Part shown: positions 15,959 through 24,913 of the stretch, piece by piece | How positions within the stretch are numbered: the stretch's first letter is position 1 | Layout of the letters: each line of letters begins with the position of its first letter | Assembly (NCBI GenBank): GCA_045545235.1 | Contig: JAZQAN010000064.1 | Coordinates: forward strand, 62,001-126,000 | Reading direction: 5' to 3' | Length of the DNA stretch: 64,000 nt | From: CAZNKU01 sp045545235 | GTDB taxonomy: Bacteria; Bacillota; Clostridia; Monoglobales; Firm-18 | Translations under genes and position numbers: made by a program | Notes under the pieces: model-generated | Told to the model about the DNA's origin: nothing | Database searches by the model: none | The model's input: the letters and a program-made list of their open reading frames with translations, nothing else

Positions 15959-17452
15959 ATGAACAATATGGATAAGCTTGCTGAATTACAGTCAAGACGC
16001 GCTTCAATTGAAGCAGCATGTGAAAGTGCAAATGGCAAAAATTCTGCAAGAGATCGAATAAAACTTTTATTCGATGAAGGAAGTTTTGTTGAAATTAATG
16101 CATTTGTTACAGGTGACGCTGCTGCCGAAGGTGTTGTTTCCGGTTACGGTACTGTTAATGACAGACTTGTGTATGCATATTCACAGGACTATAGTGCAAT
16201 TGGTGGTGCTTTAGGTGGTGCAAACGCAAAGAAAATCACATACACTTTGGATTTAGCAGCCAAAATGGGTGCACCTGTTGTAAGTATTCTTGATTCAAAG
16301 GGCGCTAGAATAAATGAAGGTATTGATGCCTTGGCTGCAATTGGTGAAATTTATGCTAAAAACACCGAACTTTCAGGATTGGTTCCTCAAATTTCAGTTG
16401 TTCTTGGTGATTGTGTCGGTGGTGCATTATATACACCTTCTATTTCAGATTTTGTATTTATGTCTGAAAAAAATTCAAGCATGTACATAAACAACCCAAC
16501 TGTTATTACAAGTGCTTCAGGTGAAGCTTGTACAATGGATGAAGTTGGTTCTGCAAAAGCTTGTGCCAAAAATGGAACTGCTGATTTTGTTTGTGCAACA
16601 GAAGAAGAGTGCTTTGAAAATGTAAAAAAACTTCTAAACTTCTTGCCATCAAATAACCTGGAAGGTACTCCTGTAGAAATTCCTGCTGATGACATCAACC
16701 GAATTTCAGAAAATATCATTAATATGATACCTGATAATGGTGAAGGTTTTGATATTAAAAATATTATTAAAGAAGTTGTGGATAATGCCGAACTTTATGA
16801 AGTGGCTGAGGAATACTCAAAAAATATGGTAGTTGGTTTTGTTAAACTAAACGGTATGACTGTTGGTGTTGTTGCTAACAATTCTTCAGAATATAATGGT
16901 GATATTTGCATAGCTGCTGCTAGAAAAGCTTCGAAATTTATCAACTTCTGTGATTCATTTAATATTCCTGTTGTTACTTTTGTTGATTGCGGTGGTTTTG
17001 CAGCATGTAAATGCCAGGAAAATAATGGTTTGGCAGATGCATCAGCTACTTTGTTAGCTACTTATGCAAGCGTTTCTATACCAAAAGTTACTGTTATAGT
17101 ACGTAAAGCATACGGTAGTGCATATCTTGCAATGGGTTCAAAAGTATGTGGAGCAGATGTAGTGTTTGCGTTCCCTACTGCCGAGATTGCAATTATGGCT
17201 CCTGAAGGTGCTGCAACCATTATGTACAATGATGAAATTGCTGCATCATCTGATCCTGTTACATATAGAGCACAAAAAATAGACGAATACAGAAACATTG
17301 TTGCTGCTCCATATACAGCTGCATCAAAAGGTTATATAGACGATGTTATTGAGCCTGACAGCACAAGACCTCGCCTTATCAGTGCACTTGAAATGCTTTC
17401 AGCAAAAAGAGTTAACTCTGTTGCAAAAAAGCACGTTAATATGCCACTTTAA
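15959..17452 (+). CDS. mmdA: Acyl-CoA carboxyltransferase subunit (MmdA/12S type)
   Basis: A 497-residue crotonase-fold carboxyltransferase that moves CO2 between an acyl-CoA (methylmalonyl-CoA/propionyl-CoA type) and biotin. The N-terminal half has SARDRIKLLFDEGSF and GGANAKKITYTLDLA, with oxyanion loops SKGARINEG and GDCVGGALYTP; the C-terminal half has FVDCGGFAACKCQE, RKAYGSAYLAMGSK and AVVFAFPTAEIAIMAPEGAA-like features. GGAGGT precedes ATG 15959. It heads an operon with oadG, a biotin carrier, oadB and an OadA-type gene, so it probably works in a Na+-coupled decarboxylase or transcarboxylase. Methylmalonyl-CoA is the likeliest substrate; glutaconyl-CoA is not excluded. Confidence 0.85.
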   Translation: MNNMDKLAELQSRRASIEAACESANGKNSARDRIKLLFDEGSFVEINAFVTGDAAAEGVVSGYGTVNDRLVYAYSQDYSAIGGALGGANAKKITYTLDLAAKMGAPVVSILDSKGARINEGIDALAAIGEIYAKNTELSGLVPQISVVLGDCVGGALYTPSISDFVFMSEKNSSMYINNPTVITSASGEACTMDEVGSAKACAKNGTADFVCATEEECFENVKKLLNFLPSNNLEGTPVEIPADDINRISENIINMIPDNGEGFDIKNIIKEVVDNAELYEVAEEYSKNMVVGFVKLNGMTVGVVANNSSEYNGDICIAAARKASKFINFCDSFNIPVVTFVDCGGFAACKCQENNGLADASATLLATYASVSIPKVTVIVRKAYGSAYLAMGSKVCGADVVFAFPTAEIAIMAPEGAATIMYNDEIAASSDPVTYRAQKIDEYRNIVAAPYTAASKGYIDDVIEPDSTRPRLISALEMLSAKRVNSVAKKHVNMPL

Positions 17453-17471
17453 TTGATAAGGATGTGATCTT

Positions 17472-17837
17472 ATGTCATTATTAGATAAATTAAGTCAAGG
17501 TGTGCCGATTGCCGTAATCGGCTATGTTATGGTATTTGTTGTTTTGGCTGTTTTGTGGGGTGTTATAGAAATATTGCATTTTGCAGTAACCCCAAAATCA
17601 AAGCAAGAAAAAACAATTAAAGATAGTCAACAGAATCCAGTTTCTCAAGCTATAACTGAACCTGTTGTTGATGAACAGGTTGATGAAGGTGAACTTGTTG
17701 CTGTTTTAACTGCAGCAATTGCCGCATCACTTAATACCTCAACATATAATTTGAAAATCAAATCATTTAAACGTATTGATACAAAAAACAATGCATGGTC
17801 TAATGCATCAAGAAATGATGCAATAAATAAATTTTAG
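17472..17837 (+). CDS. oadG: OadG family decarboxylase gamma/delta subunit
   Basis: A 121-residue protein with one N-terminal membrane helix (about residues 13-36, VIGYVMVFVVLAVLWGVIEI) followed by a charged linker and a tail, the layout of OadG/MmdD proteins that assemble the carboxyltransferase, biotin carrier and membrane pump. AAGGATG lies upstream of ATG 17472. It sits 19 bases after mmdA and 17 before the biotin carrier gene. The sequence is poorly conserved in this family, so the call rests on layout and context. Confidence 0.8.
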   Translation: MSLLDKLSQGVPIAVIGYVMVFVVLAVLWGVIEILHFAVTPKSKQEKTIKDSQQNPVSQAITEPVVDEQVDEGELVAVLTAAIAASLNTSTYNLKIKSFKRIDTKNNAWSNASRNDAINKF

Positions 17838-17854
17838 TTTTGGAGGATTTTAAA

Positions 17855-18226
17855 ATGAGAAAATTTGTTATAAATGTAAATGGTAAATCTTATGATGTAG
17901 AAGTTGAAGAGATAAGAGATGGTGTAGCAGTATCTACTCCTGCTCCTGTTGTTTCAGCACCGGCACCACAGGTTGCACCTGCTGCGGCTTCAAAAGCTAC
18001 AGGTACTGCAGGTTCAATTAAGATTGAAGCACCAATGCCCGGCAATGTTCTTAAGGTAAACGTTAAAGTTGGAGATTCAGTTGCTGAAGGTCAGGCTGTT
18101 GCTGTATTGGAAGCTATGAAAATGGAAAATGACATTGTTGCTCCAAGTGCAGGTACTGTTGCCTCAGTTAACATTTCTGTTGGCGATGCAATTAACACAG
18201 GTGATGTACTTGTTACTCTTAACTAA
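17855..18226 (+). CDS. Biotin carboxyl carrier protein
   Basis: A 123-residue carrier. Residues 1-25 form the N-terminal strand region of 1.3S-type proteins, residues 30-55 are an Ala/Pro/Val hinge, and the C-terminal biotinyl domain has the biotinylation motif EAMKMEN with the target lysine. TGGAGG precedes ATG 17855. It would carry CO2 between the 12S-type and 5S-type carboxyltransferases and the membrane subunit encoded in the same operon. Its stop codon lies inside one arm of an intercistronic inverted repeat. Confidence 0.92.
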   Translation: MRKFVINVNGKSYDVEVEEIRDGVAVSTPAPVVSAPAPQVAPAAASKATGTAGSIKIEAPMPGNVLKVNVKVGDSVAEGQAVAVLEAMKMENDIVAPSAGTVASVNISVGDAINTGDVLVTLN

Positions 18227-18251
18227 GTAGTAATAAAGAGAGTACTACTTA
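18224..18251 (+). repeat. Intercistronic inverted repeat
   Basis: TAAGTAGTA (18224-18232) and TACTACTTA (18243-18251) form a perfect 9-bp stem with a 10-base loop, spanning the carrier stop codon and ending just before the ribosome binding site of oadB. No T run follows, so it is not an intrinsic terminator. It could protect the upstream mRNA or adjust subunit ratios. Confidence 0.6.
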
Positions 18252-18267
18252 AGAAAGGGTGAATGTT

Positions 18268-19512
18268 TTGTTTAGTTTTCTGTTAGAAGGTATTATTGGT
18301 TTTTTCCAAAGTACCGGTATATATAAAATTATATCAGCAGCTTCACAATCAAATGTTGCAATCAGTATTGGAAATGTTGATATAGGAACTATAATAATGA
18401 TTGGCATAGCTTGTCTTTTGATATATCTTGCTATAGGAAAAGGATTTGAACCATTGCTTCTTTTACCAATAGCTTTTGGTATGTTGCTTGCAAATATGCC
18501 AGGTGCCAATTTACTACATAACGAACTTTTTGTCGGTGATGGCACAGATCCGCATTTTGTTGTTGATTATGGAAAAGTATTAAAAGATGGTGGTCTGTTT
18601 GATTTGCTGTATATGGGTGTTAAATTAGGTATTTATCCATCACTAATTTTCCTTGGTATTGGCACAATGACTGATTTTAGTCCTCTTATAGCGAATCCTA
18701 AAAGCTTAATGCTTGGTGCTGCTGCACAGCTTGGTGTATTTGTAGCTTTTCTTGGTGCATTATTCCTTGGTTTTTCAATATATCAGGCTTTTGCAATAGG
18801 TATTATAGGTGGTGCTGATGGTCCGACTGCTATTTTGGTTACAAAATATACTGCTCCTGAATTGTTACCTGCTATTGCTATTGCAGCATATTCATATATG
18901 GCTTTAATTCCTATTATTCAACCACCTATTATGAAGTTGCTTACAACAAAGAAGGAACGTTCTGTTGTTATGACAACGCTTCGTCCTGTATCAAGAATCG
19001 AAAAACTATTGTTTCCAATTATTGTTACAATAGTTGTTGCTTTGATAGTTCCTGATGCTGTTCCATTGGTTGGTATGCTTATGCTTGGTAACCTGTTTAA
19101 AGAAAGCGGTGTTGCAGACAGACTTTCTAAGACAGCACAAAATGAACTTATGAATATTGTTACAATTTTCCTTGGTGTTACAGTAGGTGCTACAGCTTCA
19201 GCAAGCACTTTCTTAAGACCGCAGACTTTGTATGTAATTGTTTTGGGACTTGTTGCATTTTCAATCAGTACATCAGGTGGTCTTCTTGCCGGTAAGGTTA
19301 TGTATGTGCTTACAAAAGGTAAGATCAATCCGCTTATTGGTTCTGCAGGTGTATCTGCTGTTCCTATGGCGGCGCGTGTTGCACAAAATGTTGGTCAGAA
19401 GGAAGTTCCTACAAACTACCTTTTGATGCATGCTATGGGACCTAACGTTGCAGGTGTTATTGGTTCTGCAGTTGCAGCAGGTGTATTCCTGACATTCTTT
19501 AAGATTTTATAA
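18268..19512 (+). CDS. oadB: Na+-translocating decarboxylase beta subunit
   Basis: OadB/MmdB/GcdB is the membrane subunit that decarboxylates carboxybiotin and pumps Na+ outward. This 414-residue protein has many transmembrane segments, the GIGTMTDFSPLIANP segment, the conserved GGADGPTAI loop with its functional Asp, and NVAGVIGSAVAAG at the end. I choose TTG 18268, which is 8 bases after AAAGGG; an in-frame GTG at 18259 would lie in the ribosome binding site. The length matches the family. Confidence 0.92.
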   Translation: MFSFLLEGIIGFFQSTGIYKIISAASQSNVAISIGNVDIGTIIMIGIACLLIYLAIGKGFEPLLLLPIAFGMLLANMPGANLLHNELFVGDGTDPHFVVDYGKVLKDGGLFDLLYMGVKLGIYPSLIFLGIGTMTDFSPLIANPKSLMLGAAAQLGVFVAFLGALFLGFSIYQAFAIGIIGGADGPTAILVTKYTAPELLPAIAIAAYSYMALIPIIQPPIMKLLTTKKERSVVMTTLRPVSRIEKLLFPIIVTIVVALIVPDAVPLVGMLMLGNLFKESGVADRLSKTAQNELMNIVTIFLGVTVGATASASTFLRPQTLYVIVLGLVAFSISTSGGLLAGKVMYVLTKGKINPLIGSAGVSAVPMAARVAQNVGQKEVPTNYLLMHAMGPNVAGVIGSAVAAGVFLTFFKIL

Positions 19513-19527
19513 TTGGAGGAAAAATAA

Positions 19528-20925
19528 ATGAGTAAAGTTAAAATTACCGAAACGGTATTAAGAGACGCTCATCAGTCACTTATTGCTACTCGTATGACAA
19601 CTGATGAAATGTTGCCTATGATTGAAATGCTTGATGATGTTGGTTATAACGCTTTGGAAGCATGGGGTGGTGCTACATTTGACTCTTGTCTTAGATTTTT
19701 AAATGAAGACCCATGGGAAAGACTCAGAAAAATTAAGGCAAAAGCTAAAAAAACACCTTTACAGATGCTTTTCAGAGGTCAAAACATTCTTGGTTACAGA
19801 CATTATGCTGATGATGTTGTTGAATATTTTGTACAGAAGTGTGTTGCAAATGGTATTGACATTATAAGAATTTTTGATGCTTTGAATGATATAAGAAACC
19901 TTGAAACAGCTATTAATGCTACAAAGAAAGAAAAAGGTCACGTTCAGGCAACAATTTCTTATACTATTAGCCCGGTACATAATAATGAAGCATTTGTAAA
20001 AATGTCAAAAGATTTGGAAAATATGGGTGCTGATTCTATCTGTATTAAGGATATGGCAGGATTACTTACACCTTATGTTGCTTATGATTTGGTTAAAGAT
20101 ATCAAATCTTCCGTAAATATTCCAATTGAACTTCACACACACTACACAAGTGGTGTTGCTTCGATGACATATCTAAAAGCAATTGAAGCAGGTGTTGATA
20201 TTGTTGACTGTGCTTTGTCACCAATGGCGCTCGGTACTTCTCAGCCACCAACAGAACCATTAGTTGCTACTTTAGCAGGTACTGAATATGATACAGGTCT
20301 TTCACTTGATAAACTATCTGAAATTTCAGAATATGTTAAGAATTTACGTGATAAGTATATTGCAAGTGGTCTTTTGGATACAAAACTTTTAGGTGTTGAT
20401 ATTAACACTCTTAAATATCAGGTTCCCGGTGGTATGCTATCAAACCTTGTATCACAGCTTAAAGAACAAGGTAAGGAAGATAAGCTTGACGACGTTTTAA
20501 GAGAAGTTCCTGAAGTTCGTAAGGACTTTGGTTATCCGCCTCTTGTAACACCTTCAAGCCAGATTGTTGGTACTCAGGCTGTTCTTAATGTTCTTATGGG
20601 TGAAAGATATAAAATGGTAACTAAAGAATCAAAGGCTATTGTTAAAGGTGAATATGGTCAGACAACTATTCCTATTGATCCTGAATTTGCAAAGAAAATA
20701 ATCGGTGATGAAGAACGCATTACTTGTCGTCCTGCTGATTTATTAGTTCCGGAGCTTGACAGATTGCGCGGTGAAATTGCAGAATATATAGAACAAGATG
20801 AAGATGTATTATCGTATGCTTTGTTTGATAAAGTTGCAATTAAATTCTTTAAAGAAAGACAAGCTGCAAAATATAAAATGGATCCGAATTTAGCTGATAC
20901 TGAAGCTAAGACACATCCCTTTTAA
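19528..20925 (+). CDS. oadA: OadA/5S-type carboxyltransferase (pyruvate/oxaloacetate)
   Basis: A 465-residue DRE-TIM metallolyase of the oxaloacetate decarboxylase alpha / transcarboxylase 5S family, which transfers CO2 between oxaloacetate/pyruvate and biotin. It begins ITETVLRDAHQSLIATRM, has EAWGGATFDSCLRFL, the carbamylated-lysine motif CIKDMAGLL and the metal-site histidines in ELHTHYTSG. There is no C-terminal biotinyl domain, so it must use the separate carrier of the operon. TTGGAGG precedes ATG 19528. With mmdA and oadB this gives one carrier with two carboxyltransferases and one Na+ pump. Confidence 0.92.
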   Translation: MSKVKITETVLRDAHQSLIATRMTTDEMLPMIEMLDDVGYNALEAWGGATFDSCLRFLNEDPWERLRKIKAKAKKTPLQMLFRGQNILGYRHYADDVVEYFVQKCVANGIDIIRIFDALNDIRNLETAINATKKEKGHVQATISYTISPVHNNEAFVKMSKDLENMGADSICIKDMAGLLTPYVAYDLVKDIKSSVNIPIELHTHYTSGVASMTYLKAIEAGVDIVDCALSPMALGTSQPPTEPLVATLAGTEYDTGLSLDKLSEISEYVKNLRDKYIASGLLDTKLLGVDINTLKYQVPGGMLSNLVSQLKEQGKEDKLDDVLREVPEVRKDFGYPPLVTPSSQIVGTQAVLNVLMGERYKMVTKESKAIVKGEYGQTTIPIDPEFAKKIIGDEERITCRPADLLVPELDRLRGEIAEYIEQDEDVLSYALFDKVAIKFFKERQAAKYKMDPNLADTEAKTHPF

Positions 20926-20943
20926 TAATTGATTTTTAAAAAT

Positions 20944-20981
20944 ACGGTGTAATGACAATGGCGTTCGTTACACCGTTTTTT
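20944..20981 (+). terminator. Terminator of the decarboxylase operon
   Basis: ACGGTGTAATGA (20944-20955) pairs with TCGTTACACCGT (20965-20976), with a G-U, followed by TTTTT. Confidence 0.85.
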
Positions 20982-20997
20982 GAGGAGTGAATTATTT

Positions 20998-21870
20998 ATG
21001 AATAAGAATACTAATTTGTTAGGAAAAATTGAAATTGCTTATCCCAAATTCAGTAAAGGTCAGAAAAAAATAGCAGATTATATTAAAAAAAATTATGAAA
21101 AAGCAGCTTTTATGACCGCAGCTTCATTGAGTGAAAATACAGGTGTGAGTTGTTCTACAGTAGTCAGATTTGCTGTTGAATTAGGATATGAAGGTTATCC
21201 GCAATTACAAAAAGCTCTTCACGAAATGGTACGCACTAAGCTTACCGCAGTACAACGTATGGAAGTTACAACAAATCGTATGGGTGACCGTGATGTTTTA
21301 TCTACAATTTTAAATTATGATATTATGAAGATAAAACAAACTTTGGATGAAATTGATAAACAAGCGTTTGAAGATGCGGTGCAAACAATAGTAAATGCAA
21401 AAAAAATATATATTCTTGGTGTTAGAAGTTCATCATCATTAGCGGGCTTTTTAGGTTTTTATCTTAATTTAATTTTTGATAACGTAAGATTAATCAACAC
21501 CACAAGTGCCAGTGAAATTTTTGAACAGATTTTAAAAATAAATGAAGATGATGTTGTAATTGGCATAAGTTTTCCACGTTATTCTGCAAGAACTTTAAAA
21601 GCAATACAGTATGCCAAAAACCAAAATGCAAAAGTTGTTGCAATTACCGACAGCGAAACATCACCTCTTACAAAATATGCGAATCAGACATTAATCGCAA
21701 GAAGTGATATTGCTTCATTTGTAGACTCACTTGTTGCACCTTTAAGCGTAATTAACGCACTAATTGTTGCATTGGGTATGATAAAAAAAGAAAATGTATA
21801 CGATAGCTTTAATAAGCTTGAAACGATTTGGGATGAATATAATGTTTACGAAAAGGTTGATAAACAATGA
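20998..21870 (+). CDS. RpiR/MurR family transcriptional regulator
   Basis: A 290-residue regulator with an N-terminal helix-turn-helix of the RpiR type (residues about 5-75, ASLSENTGVSCSTVVRFAVELGYEGY) and a C-terminal SIS phosphosugar-binding domain (about 120-260, IYILGVRSSSSLAGF and GISFPRYSARTLKA). GAGGAG lies 10 bases before ATG 20998. It probably senses a phosphosugar such as an amino-sugar phosphate. It overlaps the following flavoprotein gene by ATGA; its target is unknown and may include the adjacent operons. Confidence 0.9.
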   Translation: MNKNTNLLGKIEIAYPKFSKGQKKIADYIKKNYEKAAFMTAASLSENTGVSCSTVVRFAVELGYEGYPQLQKALHEMVRTKLTAVQRMEVTTNRMGDRDVLSTILNYDIMKIKQTLDEIDKQAFEDAVQTIVNAKKIYILGVRSSSSLAGFLGFYLNLIFDNVRLINTTSASEIFEQILKINEDDVVIGISFPRYSARTLKAIQYAKNQNAKVVAITDSETSPLTKYANQTLIARSDIASFVDSLVAPLSVINALIVALGMIKKENVYDSFNKLETIWDEYNVYEKVDKQ

Positions 21871-23090
21871 AAACTGACGTAGTTGTTATTGGTGGAGGTC
21901 CTGCAGGTCTTTTTAGTGCAGCTAATGCTGCTAAAAACGGAAAAAAAGTTATTCTTATTGATAAAAATGATGTTTTAGCACGAAAGCTCAGAATTACCGG
22001 CAAAGGAAGATGTAATTTAACCAATTCTGCTGATATTTCTGATTTTATAGGTATGGTTTGCTCTAATCCTAATTTTATGTATAGTGCATTTTATTCTTTT
22101 ACAAACATTGATTTAATGGATTTTTTCGAAAAACTCGGAGTTCCACTAAAGGAAGAAAGAGGAGGAAGAATTTTTCCTGTTTCTGATTCAGCAAAAGATA
22201 TTGCTAATGCACTAATAAACTTTGCAAAAAATAATGGTGTTGTAATTATAAAAGATTGTGTAGTTGCATTAAATAAACAAGATGATTATATTTTTAATAT
22301 TACTACAAAATCAGAAAGAAAAATTGAATGTAATAAAGTTATAATAGCAACAGGCGGTGCATCGTACCCTCTTACAGGTTCAACAGGTGACGGATATAAA
22401 TTTGCAAAAAAAATGGGACATACCATCATTACACCTCGTGCTTCGTTAATTCCATTGAATGTCAAAGAAGATTATGTAAAAGCATTACAGGGACTTTCGT
22501 TAAAAAATGTATCTATAAAAATAAAAAAAGGTTCAAAAACAGTGTATGAAGATTTTGGAGAAATGATTTTTACTCATTATGGATTATCTGGACCGGTTAT
22601 ATTAAGTGCAAGTTCAAACTTAAATAATATAGAAGAAAATCAGTATAAAATTTATATAGATTTAAAGCCTGCACTTTCATTAGAACAACTTGACAAAAGA
22701 ATACAGCGTGATTTTGAAAAAAATATGAATAAAAATTTTTCAAATTCACTCGACGAACTTTTGCCTAATAAATTAATCGATACAATAATTGAATTAAGCG
22801 GTATATCACCTTACACTAAAGTTAACCAAATAAGCAAAGGGGACAGATTACGTTTATCGAACTTGTTAAAATCTTTCGAATTTACCATTACAGGGGTACG
22901 TCCCATTGAAGAAGCAATAATTACACGTGGTGGTGTAAACACAAAAGAAATTAACCCCTCAACTATGGAATCAAAAATTACAAGTGGTTTGTTCTTTTGT
23001 GGTGAGGTGATTGATGTAGATGCATATACCGGCGGATTTAATCTACAAATTGCTTTCAGTACTGCATATCTTGCCGGCACAAACGTATAA
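21867..23090 (+). CDS. HI0933/BaiN-like FAD-dependent oxidoreductase
   Basis: A 407-residue flavoprotein of the HI0933/YhiN family. The FAD-binding motif VVVIGGGPAGLFSAANAA is at residues 4-21, followed by the family signature LRITGKGRCNLTN, an IATGGASYPLTGSTGDGY second nucleotide motif and the C-terminal GEVIDVDAYTGGFNLQ. The family includes BaiN, a bile-acid-pathway enzyme, but most members have unknown substrates. ATGA overlap with the RpiR gene indicates coupling. In Clostridia it commonly lies just before cmk, as here. Confidence 0.9.
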   Translation: MKTDVVVIGGGPAGLFSAANAAKNGKKVILIDKNDVLARKLRITGKGRCNLTNSADISDFIGMVCSNPNFMYSAFYSFTNIDLMDFFEKLGVPLKEERGGRIFPVSDSAKDIANALINFAKNNGVVIIKDCVVALNKQDDYIFNITTKSERKIECNKVIIATGGASYPLTGSTGDGYKFAKKMGHTIITPRASLIPLNVKEDYVKALQGLSLKNVSIKIKKGSKTVYEDFGEMIFTHYGLSGPVILSASSNLNNIEENQYKIYIDLKPALSLEQLDKRIQRDFEKNMNKNFSNSLDELLPNKLIDTIIELSGISPYTKVNQISKGDRLRLSNLLKSFEFTITGVRPIEEAIITRGGVNTKEINPSTMESKITSGLFFCGEVIDVDAYTGGFNLQIAFSTAYLAGTNV

Positions 23091-23129
23091 ATTTTTAATT
23101 TTAAAATATGCTAATATTGAGGTGATATT

Positions 23130-23552
23130 ATGTATATTTTAAAAAAAATATTTAATATTTGCTTTATAACATCATTTGTGATTATGGTTGTATCACAAGT
23201 GTTGTTAAAAAATACTTATTTAAAATCAAAATTATCTTGGATATATAATATTGAAACACAGTATGTGTTTAATGAACAGAAAAAAACTACAGGTTTTATA
23301 GTTTTGCAAACTACAGCACCTTCAAAAGATATATATGTTCTGCAAAATGGTGAAAAAATATGTAACTTTGATGAAGGCAAAATAAAAATAGAAATTTTTG
23401 ATAATTCAGTAATTGAAATAGATGGTTGCAAACATAACTCCTCTAATATTGTAAAAATAATCGAAATAACTGATAATTTAAATGGTTATTACAATGATGA
23501 AATTACTATAAAATCAAATATTCAGATTTTAGGTAGATTTTTTATAAAATAA
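23130..23552 (+). CDS. Small membrane-anchored protein of unknown function
   Basis: A 140-residue protein with one N-terminal membrane helix (about residues 9-27) and a beta-rich outer part ending KSNIQILGRFF. GAGGTG precedes ATG 23130. I recognise the layout (VLQNGEKI, then IEIDG, then a final SNIxILGR motif) from small clostridial proteins encoded between the HI0933-like gene and cmk, but no function is known to me. Confidence 0.65.
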   Translation: MYILKKIFNICFITSFVIMVVSQVLLKNTYLKSKLSWIYNIETQYVFNEQKKTTGFIVLQTTAPSKDIYVLQNGEKICNFDEGKIKIEIFDNSVIEIDGCKHNSSNIVKIIEITDNLNGYYNDEITIKSNIQILGRFFIK

Positions 23553-23555
23553 CTA

Positions 23556-23584
23556 TTGTTTAATTATATAAAATGATGTATAAT
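23556..23584 (+). promoter_or_regulatory. Promoter of the cmk unit
   Basis: TTGTTT (23556-23561), 17 bases, TATAAT (23579-23584), 33 bases before the cmk start. Confidence 0.65.
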
Positions 23585-23616
23585 TAAAAAGTCCGATTAT
23601 AGTAGTAGGTGATAAA

Positions 23617-24300
23617 ATGAGTTTTATATCAATTGCAATAGATGGACCTGCAGGTGCAGGAAAAAGTTCAATTTCAAAAGAAGTTGCAAAAAAACTAAAT
23701 TTCATATATGTTGATACCGGTGCTATATACCGTTCTCTGGCATATATTTCTTTGAAAAAAAATTATGACACAAAAAAAGATATTGAAGAAATTGTAGAAT
23801 TGGCAAAAAACAGCATTTTTGAATTAAAATATATTAATCAGATACAACATATTTATGTTAACGGAAATGATGTATCTGATTATATCAGAACACCTGAAGT
23901 TTCAAAAGGAGCTTCTGACGTTTCTGCTATTCCAAAAGTACGTGAAATTCTGTTATCAATACAAAGAGGAATGGCTGAAAAAAATAATGTGATTATGGAT
24001 GGAAGAGATATTGGTACCGTTGTTCTTCCAGATGCCACACTTAAAATTTTTCTCACAGCATCAATTGAAGAAAGAGCTCAAAGACGCTATAAAGAAATGC
24101 TTGAAAAAGGCATAGAATGTAATCTTGAAGAAATAAAAAAAGATATTGCGTACAGAGACGAGCAGGATTCAAAAAGACCTGTAGCACCTTTAAAGCCTGC
24201 TTTGGATTCAATTATATTCGATAACAGTGATTTTACATATGAACAATCTGTTGATTATCTTTGTAAATTGATAAAGGAGAATACAGATTTTGATTTATAA
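23617..24300 (+). CDS. cmk: Cytidylate kinase
   Basis: Cmk phosphorylates CMP and dCMP. The 227-residue protein has the P-loop IDGPAGAGKSSISK (residues 8-21), VDTGAIYRS, the MDGRDIGTVVLP motif and RRYKEM lid region, all diagnostic. AGGTG precedes ATG 23617. It overlaps the plsC start, in the classic clostridial order cmk-plsC-ispH/S1. Confidence 0.96.
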   Translation: MSFISIAIDGPAGAGKSSISKEVAKKLNFIYVDTGAIYRSLAYISLKKNYDTKKDIEEIVELAKNSIFELKYINQIQHIYVNGNDVSDYIRTPEVSKGASDVSAIPKVREILLSIQRGMAEKNNVIMDGRDIGTVVLPDATLKIFLTASIEERAQRRYKEMLEKGIECNLEEIKKDIAYRDEQDSKRPVAPLKPALDSIIFDNSDFTYEQSVDYLCKLIKENTDFDL

Positions 24301-24913
24301 TATTTTAACTAAAATAGTAAAAATTTTTTATAGAATTTTATTTTTCACAAAAGTTGAGGGATTAGAAAATGTACCAAAATCAGGCGGTATGATTTTTTGC
24401 GGTAATCATAAGCATTTTCATGACCCAGTAATGATTGCAGCTTTTGTGAAAATTAAACTTAAATTTTTAGCTAAATCCGAATTGTTTAAAAATAATTTAT
24501 TTGGTTGGTTTTTAAAATCGGTTGGATGTATACCAGTAGATCGTGGTAGTGGAGATTTAAAAGCAATGAAATCGTGTATCAACATTCTTAAGGACCAAAA
24601 TCCACTTGTTATATTTCCTGAAGGCACACGTTCCTGTAAAAAACTTGAAGATGTTAAATCGGGTGCAATTTTATTTGCTATTAAATCTCAGGTTCCAATT
24701 ATTCCAGTTGGTTTGAGTAACATTAAGCTGTTTAAGGGTGCTAAAATTACATTTGGAAAACCAATATATTATACAGAATTTTATGAAAAAAAAATGTCAA
24801 GTGAAGACTATAAAAAACTCACTAATGAACTAATGAGTGAAATTTTCAGCATGGTTGATGAAAAATGTTGTTATTATGATGAAATAAAGGCGAGTGTGGG
24901 AAATGAAAATTAA
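24290..24913 (+). CDS. plsC: 1-acyl-sn-glycerol-3-phosphate acyltransferase
   Basis: PlsC acylates lysophosphatidic acid at the membrane. The 207-residue protein has an N-terminal hydrophobic segment, the HX4D motif in GNHKHFHDP, the VDRGSGDLKA region and the FPEGTRS motif. The start is TTG 24290, overlapping the cmk stop, with AAAGGAG 10 bases upstream; no in-frame ATG lies near. The 3' end overlaps the ispH start. Confidence 0.93.
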   Translation: MIYNILTKIVKIFYRILFFTKVEGLENVPKSGGMIFCGNHKHFHDPVMIAAFVKIKLKFLAKSELFKNNLFGWFLKSVGCIPVDRGSGDLKAMKSCINILKDQNPLVIFPEGTRSCKKLEDVKSGAILFAIKSQVPIIPVGLSNIKLFKGAKITFGKPIYYTEFYEKKMSSEDYKKLTNELMSEIFSMVDEKCCYYDEIKASVGNEN

